A DNA stretch of 9,096 nt, from NCBI GenBank assembly GCA_964370295.1, contig CAYJIR010000055.1:1-9096 (forward strand), given 5' to 3'. Numbering within the stretch: position 1 is the stretch's first letter; each line of letters starts with the position of its first letter. The stretch comes from JAAYCI01 sp964370295 (GTDB lineage Bacteria; Bacillota; Clostridia; Oscillospirales; Ruminococcaceae). The notes beneath the pieces were generated by a model that saw only the letters and a program-made list of their open reading frames with translations, did not search any database and was not told the origin of the DNA. Below are positions 1-7,906 of the stretch, piece after piece. The translations under genes were made by a program, and so were the position numbers.

Positions 1-578
1 TGCACCGGCTTTGTTTTTGGCGGCGCTTCCTCGGCAGCCTTTGCCACTGCGGGCATGGGGGGCGCTTTTTCCACTTGCGGTGGTGCCTCTACGGGCGGTG
101 GAACCTCTTCAGCAGGTGGAGTGGGCGTTTCTTCGGTTACTGCTTCGACAGGCTGAACGCTTTTGGCCTGCAAGCCCAAAAGCCCTTGCGCCGCACGCAC
201 CAAGCTGTATAGGTGCTCTTCCATCGGTCTAGTCAGGGCATCTATCCAGTGTACGGTGGAAATGTAATACTGCAAATCGGCAGAGGTGGCGGTTTGCTCC
301 ACAATGAATGTGACGATATGCAACTTGTGTGTAACCGCTAAATTCACCTCGCGCAAAACTTGGTCGGAGGTATTCGCCTCGGGCGAAAGAACCAAAACAA
401 GAATTTTGGCAGAGGAGATGCCTAAGAAAATTTCGCCGGACCAGTTCTTGCCCGGGGTGATGTCTCTTGGGGCATACCAACAACGGATACCCTCATTTTC
501 AAGGTAGTTGCAAATGGCATCGGCATACTGCTTATTGTAGCTTGAATAGCTGATAAAAACGTCGTGGGATGTGCTCAT
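1..578 (-). CDS. TIR-domain protein, 3' end beyond the window
   Basis: The first 192 residues are visible; the rest runs off the left edge. Residues 5-125 form a TIR domain of the bacterial TIR_2 type: HDVFISYSS at 5-13, the BB-loop-like WYAPRDITPG at 34-43, LVLVLSPEAN at 60-69, then DQVLREVNLA at 72-81, where Glu77 lies at the position of the catalytic glutamate of NAD-cleaving TIR domains. HWIDAL at 110-115 is typical of this subfamily. From about residue 143 the chain becomes a Pro/Ala/Glu-rich linker, so another domain probably follows. The ATG at 578 has AGGAGG four bases upstream (583-588), and 49 bp separate it from the kinase stop, which suggests co-transcription. Known bacterial TIR domains hydrolyse NAD+ or make cyclic ADP-ribose-type signals in immunity, but some only act as adaptors. 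Which applies here is not shown. Confidence 0.9.
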   Translation of the reverse strand, partial: MSTSHDVFISYSSYNKQYADAICNYLENEGIRCWYAPRDITPGKNWSGEIFLGISSAKILVLVLSPEANTSDQVLREVNLAVTHKLHIVTFIVEQTATSADLQYYISTVHWIDALTRPMEEHLYSLVRAAQGLLGLQAKSVQPVEAVTEETPTPPAEEVPPPVEAPPQVEKAPPMPAVAKAAEEAPPKTKPV

Positions 579-627
579 GGGGCCTCCTTTTTTGTGGGGT
601 GGGAAGCGTGTCGGGGCAGTGTCTATT

Positions 628-2235
628 TCAAATGGTATCCATAATGTCGTAGGTGAAAAATGGTAGCAATTTAAAAACACCTGTGGGCAAAAGGCAAATA
701 AGGAAGGAATTGAGAAGGGTGCTGAATGGGCTGCCCCAAAAGCTGTACACCATCACGCCGATATACAAGACATAGGTGAGAAACAGGGTTTTGTTCAGCA
801 CAATGGCACCCCCCTCAAAAAAAGTTTTGTCTTCAAGACCCAACAGCACATAGGCAATGTTGTATAAATTCATGGGGATGAAGGGGGAGACGGCCAAAAT
901 GAGGAGAGTCAAGGCGATGCTCAACACCGGCACGGATAAAGGCACGATGTAGGTTTGCACGAGCCACAAAGAAAATAGTTCAAATGCCACAAACAGGGCA
1001 AGCCCGAATAAAAACCCAAACACATAGCCCACTTTTTCAAGAAAACTTTCAAGCGGGGATAAAATCGGTTTGCTCAAATAGTGAAGTGAAACGGGTGGAT
1101 TTTTTTTCGGTTTTGGTAGCGGATTTGGGGCGGGTGCAGTCTTGGATGCGTACATGCTGTGTGTGTGCATCCTGTTTTCTGCTTCACACAAAGGACAACG
1201 CGCATTTTTTCGGTCGTATTGGTGGGCAGAATTTGCATTGCATCGTATCAACTGGGATTCAAACTGTGCAAGTGCTGTATGAAACTGCACCACATCGGGT
1301 CGAGCTTGTGCATTTTGGAAACTATTTTTGCCAAAAGTCCTCAAAAACAAGCTTTGCAGGTTTTGCGGCAGGGCGGAAAAGTCGGGGGCATATTTTGGCG
1401 CACCGATGCCTTGCATGTTGTTTTCGTAGGCAAAAACACCGTTTTCAATGTTGCTTACTAAATTGAACATAGAGGCGGAAACACCGCCAGAAACAGTGCA
1501 TGAATAGGGGTGTGCCCCATTCATGAGTAGGGCGAAAATATGAATGGACACGGCGAAATAGTCGGTGTATATTGTGAAAGTTTCCCCTTTGGCCTCGCGA
1601 AGGCTCACGTGGGCATTCATGATTTTTTGAATTTCAAAGGGAACATATTCCGGCCTGCACACAGGGCATTTGAACACCGCACGGCCTTGGTGGTGCGTGC
1701 CTAAGAACAGGTTGTCTATGCGAGGGGGCGGCGCGGCCTGTGCTTTGCCCCCAATGTGGTAGGAATCGGTGTCCACCAAAGTGACAAGGGCGGTTTTGGC
1801 ATCCACGCAAATGTTTGCGGGGTTCAAATCTCCGCAGACATGGCCACTTTCGTGCACGGCAGAAACGGCGGCACACAGGTTTTGTGCCACCTGCACGTAA
1901 AAGGCATAGGGGTGTTCGCAGCGCCTGTCATAAGAATACAGGCTGTCTATTTTCGTCACGTTTTGGATGCGTGGCATCACAAAACCCCAAAATTGCCCGT
2001 TTGGTTTATACAAGATGTCGCAGGGCCAGGCGATTTGTCCAGAGGTTCCCTGGGGTGGGGCGGCGAGCATCGCGCGCAGTTTTTCTTCTTTTTCGCGTGT
2101 TTGCCCTTTGTCATGATATAGCTTTGCCACAAAATCTCCGTTGCCCACGATGTCGAACACTTTGCCCTCGCCGCCTTTTGCAAAGGGTGTATCTGCAAGG
2201 GGATAGGCTTTATTATTTGCATTCAGTGCTTTCAT
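628..2235 (-). CDS. YegI-like protein kinase with zinc motif and C-terminal membrane domain
   Basis: A 535-residue protein whose first ~325 residues are a eukaryotic-like kinase fold of the YegI-like type. Visible parts are a glycine loop KGGEGKVF (20-27), a candidate ATP-anchoring lysine Lys38 in FVAKLY, a catalytic loop GDLNPANIC (135-143, Asp136 and Asn141) in place of HRD, a metal-binding DTD (155-157) in place of DFG, and RPEYVPFE (194-201) in place of APE. A likely zinc site follows (Cys332, His338, Cys347, Cys350), then a Pro/Lys-rich linker (about 366-382) and four or five hydrophobic segments between 404 and 527, so the kinase is probably anchored with its catalytic domain in the cytoplasm. 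The ATG at 2235 is preceded by GAGGTGA. Such kinases often accompany vWA and PP2C genes in TerY-P-type clusters; neither is in the window. Substrate unknown. The catalytic residues look intact, so activity is plausible. Confidence 0.88.
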   Translation of the reverse strand: MKALNANNKAYPLADTPFAKGGEGKVFDIVGNGDFVAKLYHDKGQTREKEEKLRAMLAAPPQGTSGQIAWPCDILYKPNGQFWGFVMPRIQNVTKIDSLYSYDRRCEHPYAFYVQVAQNLCAAVSAVHESGHVCGDLNPANICVDAKTALVTLVDTDSYHIGGKAQAAPPPRIDNLFLGTHHQGRAVFKCPVCRPEYVPFEIQKIMNAHVSLREAKGETFTIYTDYFAVSIHIFALLMNGAHPYSCTVSGGVSASMFNLVSNIENGVFAYENNMQGIGAPKYAPDFSALPQNLQSLFLRTFGKNSFQNAQARPDVVQFHTALAQFESQLIRCNANSAHQYDRKNARCPLCEAENRMHTHSMYASKTAPAPNPLPKPKKNPPVSLHYLSKPILSPLESFLEKVGYVFGFLFGLALFVAFELFSLWLVQTYIVPLSVPVLSIALTLLILAVSPFIPMNLYNIAYVLLGLEDKTFFEGGAIVLNKTLFLTYVLYIGVMVYSFWGSPFSTLLNSFLICLLPTGVFKLLPFFTYDIMDTI

Positions 2236-2291
2236 CTCTCACCTCGGGTGTGGGGACTTATGGGTGGGACTTTACCATTTATTTGACGATC

Positions 2292-5200
2292 TCAATTCTG
2301 CTTGAGGCGTTTTTCTATCTCATCAGCCCTTTTGCGCATGGCTTTCCATTCTTTGCGTCTGCCTAAGACTTTGTTGAGAATGGCCACATTATTGCAACTG
2401 GAAAATAAATCTTGATAGCTCTCCGGTGTGTTCAGCTCATTTGCCAAGTGCTCACTGACCGCGAGACTTTTTTCGTACATTGCCAAGGCCTCTTCATTCC
2501 GGTCTCTTTCATAGTAAAGATTGCCTATTGTCAAATAACTGACAAATAAACTTCGATGGCTCTTCGGTGTGTTCAGCTCTTTTGCAAGACGCTCGTCTAT
2601 TTGCAGAGATTTTTCATACATTGCCAAGGCCTCTTCATGCCTGCCCCAGATTTGATACAGACCGCCTATTCGGTCATAACTGGTAGATAAAGCCCGGTGG
2701 CTACTTGGTGTGTTCAGTTGCTCCACCAAGTTCTTATCTATTCCGATGGATTTTTCAAACATCGCCAAAGCCTCTTCATTTCGGCCCTCGCTTTGGTAGA
2801 TGTCAGCCACCATTTTGTAACTGATCGATACATCCTGTAAGCTTCCCGGTGTGTTCAGCTCCTCGGCCAAACGCTCTCTGATTTGCAGCGTTTTTTCAAA
2901 CATTGCAAAAGCCTCTTTGTTCCTGCCTTGGCTTTCATAGATAACGCCCATCTTTTCAGAGCTGATAGATAAACTCCGCAAACTCTTCGGTGTGTTCAGC
3001 TCTTCGGCCAAATGCTCCCTTATCCTAAGAGATTTTTCGTACATGGCCAAGGCCTCTTCGTGCTTGCTCCAGATTTTGTAGATGTTACCCACATTATCAT
3101 AGCTGATAGATAAATCCTGGCGGCTATCCGGTGTTTTCAGCTCTTCTGCCAGGCGCTCTCTGATTCCGAGTGCCTTTTCAAACATCACCAAGGCCTCTTC
3201 ATATCTGCCCAGAGTTTCGTAAACATCACCCACATTCTCATAACGGACGGATAAATCTCGACGGCTATTCGGTGTATTGAACTCTTCGATTAAACGCTCA
3301 TTGATGGCAAGTGCTTTTTCGTATAGTGCCAAAGCCTCTTGAATTCTGCCTTGATTTTTATAGATATCACCCACGACGCTATAACTGCTTGATAAATCCC
3401 GCAAGCTTCCTGGTGTGTTCAATTCTTCCGCCAAACGCTCACTAAGTGCGATGGATTTTTCATACATTGCCAAGGCATCTTCATGCCTGCTTAGGGTTTC
3501 GTAGATACTGCCCAACTTGAAATTGCATAAAAACAAATCTCGGCGGCTCTCCGGCGTGTTCAGCTCTTCTGCCAGGCGCTCTATAATTCCGAGAGATTTT
3601 TCATGCATTGCCAAGGCCTCTTCATATCTGCCCAGGGTGTTGTGAAAATCGCCCATTCTGTCATAAATGAGAGATAAACCCCGCCAGCTTTTCGGTGTGT
3701 TCAGCTCTTTGGCTAAAAGCTCGTTTATTGCGAGGCTTTTTTCGTACATTGCCATGGCCGCTTCGTGACGGCCACAGGTACTGTGGATTTGACCCACTTT
3801 ATCATAGGTTATAGATAAATCCTGTCGGCTAACCGGTGTTTTTAGCTCTTTGGCCAAACGTTCACTGATTACGAGCGATTTTTCAAACAACTCTAAGGCA
3901 TCTTCGTGTTTACTCTCGTTTATATAGATAGCACCTATTTTGCCATAAATTACAAGCAAAGAGTGATAACTCTCCGGTGTTTTCTGTTCTTCTGCCAAAT
4001 GCTCGTCTATTTGCAGAGATTTTTCAAACATCGCCAAGGCCTCTTCGTGTCTGCCTTGGATTGCGTAGATGTCACCCACTTTTTTATAGCTGCTAGCTAC
4101 ATCCTCATGACTTTGCGGTGTGTTCAGCTCCTCTGCTAAACGCTCTCTTATTTGCATAGATTTTTCATACATTGCCAAGGCCTCTTCGTGCTTGCCCAAA
4201 ATCGTATAAATGCCTGCTACATTGGTGCTGCCGATAGCTAAGTCCCGTTGACCTTGCGGTGTGCTCAGTTCCTTCGCGGAATGCTCGAATAATTGGAGGG
4301 TTTTTTCATACATCGTCAGTGCTTCTTCGTGTCTGCCCAGGATGGTGTAAAGTTCCCCCATATCCGTATAACAGACAGAGGACGCCCGATGGCTTTCCGG
4401 CGTGTTTAGCCTTTCGGCCAAACGCTCTCTTATCCTGAGAGCGTTTTCATGCATCCCCAAAGCATCCTCGTACTTGCCGAAAGTTTTGTAAATATCGCCC
4501 ACTCTGGCATAACCGGAGGATAAGCTCCCCTCATTTTCTATTGAGGGAATTTTTTCACACCACTCCGTAAAAACCTCCACACACGTTTCCATTACAGGGG
4601 CAAGGGCTTCATATTCTGCCATGGAAGCAGTGAACGCATGGAAAAAATTATAATCGACAAAATCGGCAAAGAGTTTGCACTCATTTTGGAGTATCGCGTA
4701 GCGTACAAGTTTTTGCATCCATACGGCATTTTGCAACGTGATATCATGCAGTTCTTTTGCAGCCATCACGGTGGCATCCGGATCATTTTCCTGCATTTCT
4801 TCAATATACTCACTCAAAAACTTCTGGTCGTCTGCCTTGTAGGCGTGCCACACAATCTCCGAAAGGCGCACACCGTCCTTTGCGTCCAGTGTTTTGAAGT
4901 GTTGCAATATGGCCGTGTTGAACGCACCAAAGTCTATCTTGCCCAAAATGCCCTCGCGAATCACCCGGTGGGTGAAGTCGAGGCGGCCATCGTCTCGGCG
5001 CAGGAAAAAGTTGCTGAGATAGTTTGTGAAAAGAGATAAATCCACACGGCTAAAGCGTTCATTCCACTGGGCGAAAATGCCCTCCAAATCCGTTTCGCGA
5101 AGCCCCCTGCGGGAAACCGCCAAAAGCGCGGCGAGATAGTAGCAAAAGCGGCTGTCCACACGCTCTGTGGCTTCGCCCAGCACCAAAACGGCCATATCCT

Positions 5201-6731
5201 GTGCCGTGGCGGGAAAGCCCGCAATCAAATTTAGCATAAAGGCACTGATGGCGTTCATGTCGTTGCCGCCGGCGGCAATGGCGGCAAAGTCGTCACTGTC
5301 CAGCATGAGGAGCCGTTGCACGGCCATGCTGATGTAAAGAGGGTTTTCACAACCCGGCAAATTGGCAATTGCACCGGCCACCACATTTGAAAGCTCTTTG
5401 CCGTGAAAACGTACAATGCTTTCGATAATCTGCGGGATTTCCTCCCTTGAAAGCGGCAAAAGAGTTTCCGCCTTGCTTTGATTTTGCAGGGGGTAAAAGG
5501 CGGGCAGTTTGAAAGAGGCAAGGCAAGACACCACCACCGTAACCTCTTTTGGCAAACTGTTTGGAAGCCACGAAAATTTCTCCACAAGCTCGCTTTGGGT
5601 CAATTGGTCTAATGCATCGAAAAGGAGGTACAGTGGCCTTTCTGCCGTGTGTGCATACAAATAGGCATATTCCCTGAATTTTTCCGTCCATTCTTCCGGA
5701 TTGTTCTTCCCATTTTGTTCGGCTTGCGTTCCTTGTTCCTCTCCCACTTTTTGCTCGCCGAAAGGCTCTTTTACACCGAGGAGCCGCTCCAGCTTGTGCA
5801 CCGCCTGCTTGAGCATGTCAAAGCCGGTTTGCGAAGCACGGCTGTTTCCACAGCTGAAAAAGAAGGTTTCGTTTTGCTTCTCTAGTTCCAAAAACAGTTT
5901 TGCCATGAGGGTGCTTTTGCCGCTGCCGGCTTCGCCGCTTAAAATATACAGCTGTGTTTCCTCGGCGCACACGGCCGCTTTAATGTGTTCGAGCGCAAAA
6001 TAACGCCCGGCAAATTGGGCGGCTTTTTGCTCGGCAAACAGCCTTGCGGACATTTCCTCGCGCTCTTGCCAGGAAAGGCCACGCAGTTTTTCAAAGTCCC
6101 GCTCGAAAAGCCCGGCCACATCTTTTTGCACCATCTCGGCAAAGCTTTGCGGCACAGAAAGTCCACCGTCTTCGACGTCCCACTCGCAAGTGTAGCTTTT
6201 CACGCTCGCGCCTGCGGCCTTGATTTTTTCTTTGAGGGCAGAAAGTTTTGCCTCCAAAAGCGCATCCGCTTCGATGTAAGCACCTTGCGCTTCGCTTGGG
6301 ATTTTCGCTTTTTCCAGCGGCTCGCGAAAATAGAAAAGGCATTGTTCCAGCTGGCCTTTTTCTGCCAGTGCACCGTATTCAATCTCCAGTTCCGTCACGC
6401 TTTTTTCATAGTCGTATAGGGGATGACTTTTATTATCCGCCGCGGTTTTTATCATCTCGGCAGGCGGAATCCAACCATAGCGCTCGCCGATGAGGATAAT
6501 CATATAGGGGCGTGTGTTGGCTATCTCATCCAGACACACTTTCAGCACTTTTTTACTGCCCTCGTCCGACTCGAGGTCTGCCGTGTTTACGCCCCAGCGC
6601 AAATCCACAAAACGGATGTTTTCGCCAAATTCGCGTGCATATACATTTAATTCCGGGATGACCTTGTGCGCCAAAACATCCCGTTCCGCCTGCATGTCTC
6701 GAAAGGTGCTGGATACAAATACCGATTTCAT
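2292..6731 (-). CDS. DUF4062-STAND NTPase with 15 TPR-like repeats
   Basis: A 1479-residue multidomain protein. Residues 1-120 match the DUF4062-like domain of TEP1, NWD1 and nephrocystin-3: VFVSSTFRDMQAERD (4-18), DLRWGV (43-48), ERYGWIPP (83-90) and SVTELEIEY (111-119). A P-loop NTPase follows, with Walker A GEAGSGKST (266-274) and Walker B LYLLFDALDQL (367-377, Asp372 and Asp375), and probably a winged-helix region at about 530-600. A helical linker (600-751) leads to fifteen repeats of exactly 47 residues (752-1456) and a short C-terminal cap. Proteins of this layout are STAND switches: the repeats sense a ligand, and nucleotide exchange drives oligomerisation and effector activation. There is no signal peptide or membrane segment, so it should be cytoplasmic. 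The ATG at 6731 has GGAGG four bases upstream. It lies 57 bp after the transglutaminase-like gene and 56 bp before the kinase gene. The ligand and the role of the DUF4062 domain are unknown. Confidence 0.93.
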   Translation of the reverse strand: MKSVFVSSTFRDMQAERDVLAHKVIPELNVYAREFGENIRFVDLRWGVNTADLESDEGSKKVLKVCLDEIANTRPYMIILIGERYGWIPPAEMIKTAADNKSHPLYDYEKSVTELEIEYGALAEKGQLEQCLFYFREPLEKAKIPSEAQGAYIEADALLEAKLSALKEKIKAAGASVKSYTCEWDVEDGGLSVPQSFAEMVQKDVAGLFERDFEKLRGLSWQEREEMSARLFAEQKAAQFAGRYFALEHIKAAVCAEETQLYILSGEAGSGKSTLMAKLFLELEKQNETFFFSCGNSRASQTGFDMLKQAVHKLERLLGVKEPFGEQKVGEEQGTQAEQNGKNNPEEWTEKFREYAYLYAHTAERPLYLLFDALDQLTQSELVEKFSWLPNSLPKEVTVVVSCLASFKLPAFYPLQNQSKAETLLPLSREEIPQIIESIVRFHGKELSNVVAGAIANLPGCENPLYISMAVQRLLMLDSDDFAAIAAGGNDMNAISAFMLNLIAGFPATAQDMAVLVLGEATERVDSRFCYYLAALLAVSRRGLRETDLEGIFAQWNERFSRVDLSLFTNYLSNFFLRRDDGRLDFTHRVIREGILGKIDFGAFNTAILQHFKTLDAKDGVRLSEIVWHAYKADDQKFLSEYIEEMQENDPDATVMAAKELHDITLQNAVWMQKLVRYAILQNECKLFADFVDYNFFHAFTASMAEYEALAPVMETCVEVFTEWCEKIPSIENEGSLSSGYARVGDIYKTFGKYEDALGMHENALRIRERLAERLNTPESHRASSVCYTDMGELYTILGRHEEALTMYEKTLQLFEHSAKELSTPQGQRDLAIGSTNVAGIYTILGKHEEALAMYEKSMQIRERLAEELNTPQSHEDVASSYKKVGDIYAIQGRHEEALAMFEKSLQIDEHLAEEQKTPESYHSLLVIYGKIGAIYINESKHEDALELFEKSLVISERLAKELKTPVSRQDLSITYDKVGQIHSTCGRHEAAMAMYEKSLAINELLAKELNTPKSWRGLSLIYDRMGDFHNTLGRYEEALAMHEKSLGIIERLAEELNTPESRRDLFLCNFKLGSIYETLSRHEDALAMYEKSIALSERLAEELNTPGSLRDLSSSYSVVGDIYKNQGRIQEALALYEKALAINERLIEEFNTPNSRRDLSVRYENVGDVYETLGRYEEALVMFEKALGIRERLAEELKTPDSRQDLSISYDNVGNIYKIWSKHEEALAMYEKSLRIREHLAEELNTPKSLRSLSISSEKMGVIYESQGRNKEAFAMFEKTLQIRERLAEELNTPGSLQDVSISYKMVADIYQSEGRNEEALAMFEKSIGIDKNLVEQLNTPSSHRALSTSYDRIGGLYQIWGRHEEALAMYEKSLQIDERLAKELNTPKSHRSLFVSYLTIGNLYYERDRNEEALAMYEKSLAVSEHLANELNTPESYQDLFSSCNNVAILNKVLGRRKEWKAMRKRADEIEKRLKQN
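2364..4478 (-). repeat. Fifteen tandem 141-bp units encoding TPR-like repeats
   Basis: The motif GGTGTGTTCAGCTC or a close variant recurs on the plus strand at 2425, 2566, 2707 and so on to 4399, every step being exactly 141 bp with no insertion or deletion. Each unit encodes 47 residues with the pattern GRHEEALAMYEKSL, then RLAEELNTP, then RRDLS-SY--VGDIY. Gly41, Tyr44, Ala6, Tyr/Phe10 and Ser13 fall at canonical TPR positions 8, 11, 20, 24 and 27. The unit is thus a TPR (normally 34 residues) whose second helix and loop are 13 residues longer. A truncated sixteenth unit (2295-2363) caps the array. The central units are the most alike and the first and last diverge most, as expected of arrays that grow and homogenise by recombination. 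Confidence 0.93.
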
Positions 6732-6788
6732 AATGCCTCCAAAGTTCTGGGGTGAATCTTGTGAATTATCAATACAAAAAATGCTGTT

Positions 6789-7817
6789 TTATAAAATAGA
6801 AAGATGAAACACCATTTGATGAGCATTGTAAGAAATTAAAAAATTTTTGCCGGAAAATCCGCTTTTGCACAACATTTCGCTTGTGATTTCTGTCAGTTTT
6901 TTTAGCGCCTTTTTAGGCTCGTTTAAAAAGGGGAGTTTTACCACAATATCCGTTTGGCCGTTTTGGAGGCACTCCGCCAGAAAAAGCTTATAGTCGTCCG
7001 TTCTGTGCATATACAGGTGATTTTGCACATAGTAATCCCAGCTTGTATCACATTTGGGGAGCTTGTTTACACTTGGCCGATGGTCTTTTGCCATCTCTTT
7101 GTCAGATAAGCAGAAATAGTCGTATCGTACCACCCTGCGCTCAGACAATGTCATATCAAAAGTGACATCCAAATGATAATATATGCCATCTATCTCTACC
7201 ATATTCCATGCGTGCAATGTATCCCCCGCAACGTGGTTCAGCTGCTCTTGCAGGGAGTGGCCGTGAAGTACAAGCGACTTCATCCCAAGCAAGTCAAAAA
7301 GTATTTTAACAGCCTTGGAAATCCCCTCACACACGCCTTTTTCAAACACCAAAGGCCCCACACATTCGTAGGAGGATTTTTTTGAATCGTTTTTGTATAC
7401 GACATTTTTGCAAAAATAATCGTGCACCGCTTTTGCCTTTTCTATTTCGCTGGCATTTCGCAGGGGGTGCAAGATTTGCTCGCCCTTTTGCAAAACTGCC
7501 GCCAGCGACTGATTGGCCTTTTCCCTTCCAAACCGATACTTTGGGAAAACGGTTTTGGTTTTGCCGAAAAGAAAACCAGAAAAGTGCAATTGTTCCACAT
7601 AAAAAATATTTGGATTGTCGTGCACAATTTTTTGGTAAATATCTTCTAGTTGGTTGCCCCCAATGCCCCAAATCGAAACAGAATTTTTATACAACAAAAG
7701 ACAAGCCCGAATCTTGTCATAGGCAAGTTGTTCCTTCTTGCCAAGCCGCGAGCGGTGAAAACAATGGGTACTTGCATGGTTTTGGGCAAAATAGTCAATG
7801 GCAAAATAGTGGCTCAT
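6789..7817 (-). CDS. Transglutaminase-like cysteine protein, cytoplasmic
   Basis: A 342-residue protein with a transglutaminase-like core (about residues 120-225). The Cys-His-Asp triad is visible as Cys163 in KGVCEGISKA, His202 in DTLHAWNMVEIDG and Asp217 in YYHLDVTFD, with the usual spacing. This fold covers papain-like proteases, peptide cyclases and protein cross-linkers, and bacterial members are most often peptidases. No signal peptide or membrane segment is seen, so unlike many secreted clostridial relatives it probably acts inside the cell. The N-terminal ~115 and C-terminal ~90 residues are not recognised. I chose the ATG at 7817 because GGAG lies six bases upstream; an in-frame GTG at 7829 would add four residues but has only a weak site. 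It is the first gene of the apparent operon and ends 57 bp before the STAND gene, so it may be a proteolytic effector or processing enzyme for that system (inference). Confidence 0.85.
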   Translation of the reverse strand: MSHYFAIDYFAQNHASTHCFHRSRLGKKEQLAYDKIRACLLLYKNSVSIWGIGGNQLEDIYQKIVHDNPNIFYVEQLHFSGFLFGKTKTVFPKYRFGREKANQSLAAVLQKGEQILHPLRNASEIEKAKAVHDYFCKNVVYKNDSKKSSYECVGPLVFEKGVCEGISKAVKILFDLLGMKSLVLHGHSLQEQLNHVAGDTLHAWNMVEIDGIYYHLDVTFDMTLSERRVVRYDYFCLSDKEMAKDHRPSVNKLPKCDTSWDYYVQNHLYMHRTDDYKLFLAECLQNGQTDIVVKLPFLNEPKKALKKLTEITSEMLCKSGFSGKNFLISYNAHQMVFHLSIL

Positions 7818-7823
7818 GTTTTG

Positions 7824-7827
7824 CTCC
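7824..7827 (-). promoter_or_regulatory. Ribosome binding site that decides the transglutaminase-like start
   Basis: The minus strand reads GTGGAG, then six bases, then ATG at 7817. The alternative GTG start at 7829 is itself the upstream part of this site and has no comparable purine-rich element before it. Confidence 0.6.
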
Positions 7828-7846
7828 ACTCTTCGCGTTTTTGCAA

Positions 7847-7889
7847 GTTAAAAAGGCAAGGTTAAAAAACCTGTGCAGTTAAAGAACCT
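7847..7889. repeat. Short direct repeats GTTAAARAACCT upstream of the operon
   Basis: GTTAAAAAACCT at 7861-7872 and GTTAAAGAACCT at 7878-7889 differ at one base of twelve and are 17 bp apart. A weaker third copy, GTTAAAAAGGCA, sits at 7847-7858. They lie within the predicted leader, 30-70 bp before the start codon. They could bind a regulator or be simple low-complexity coincidence in AT-rich DNA. Confidence 0.3.
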
Positions 7890-7900
7890 TCACATCCCTA

Positions 7901-7906
7901 TACCTA
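7901..7906. repeat. Left copy of TACCTA flanking the palindromic element
   Basis: The hexamer TACCTA abuts the outer end of the inverted repeat and is repeated in the same orientation at 8027-8032, which fits a target-site duplication. Confidence 0.5.

Noticed and set aside
11..507. Open frames at the left end (11-232 and 286-507 plus, 229-483 minus)
   Set aside because: All overlap the TIR coding frame, which has clear family motifs and a strong ribosome binding site.
579..627. Terminator or promoter between kinase and TIR genes
   Set aside because: No hairpin followed by a T tract and no hexamer pair of acceptable spacing was seen, which supports a single transcript.
984..2366. Long plus-strand open frames opposite the kinase gene (984-1466, 1815-2366)
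   Set aside because: No recognisable domain, cysteine- and arginine-rich composition, and fully antisense to a gene with clear kinase motifs; they are shadows.
2364..4478. Tandem repeats as a CRISPR array or minisatellite
   Set aside because: The 141-bp units are contiguous, lack unique spacers and stay in frame inside a large gene with a clear TPR pattern.
7827..7829. GTG at 7829 as start of the transglutaminase-like protein
   Set aside because: It lacks a good upstream site and overlaps the GGAG that serves the ATG at 7817.
7382..7882. Plus-strand open frame of 166 codons opposite the transglutaminase-like gene
   Set aside because: It is antisense to the gene carrying the Cys-His-Asp triad and has no domain signal.
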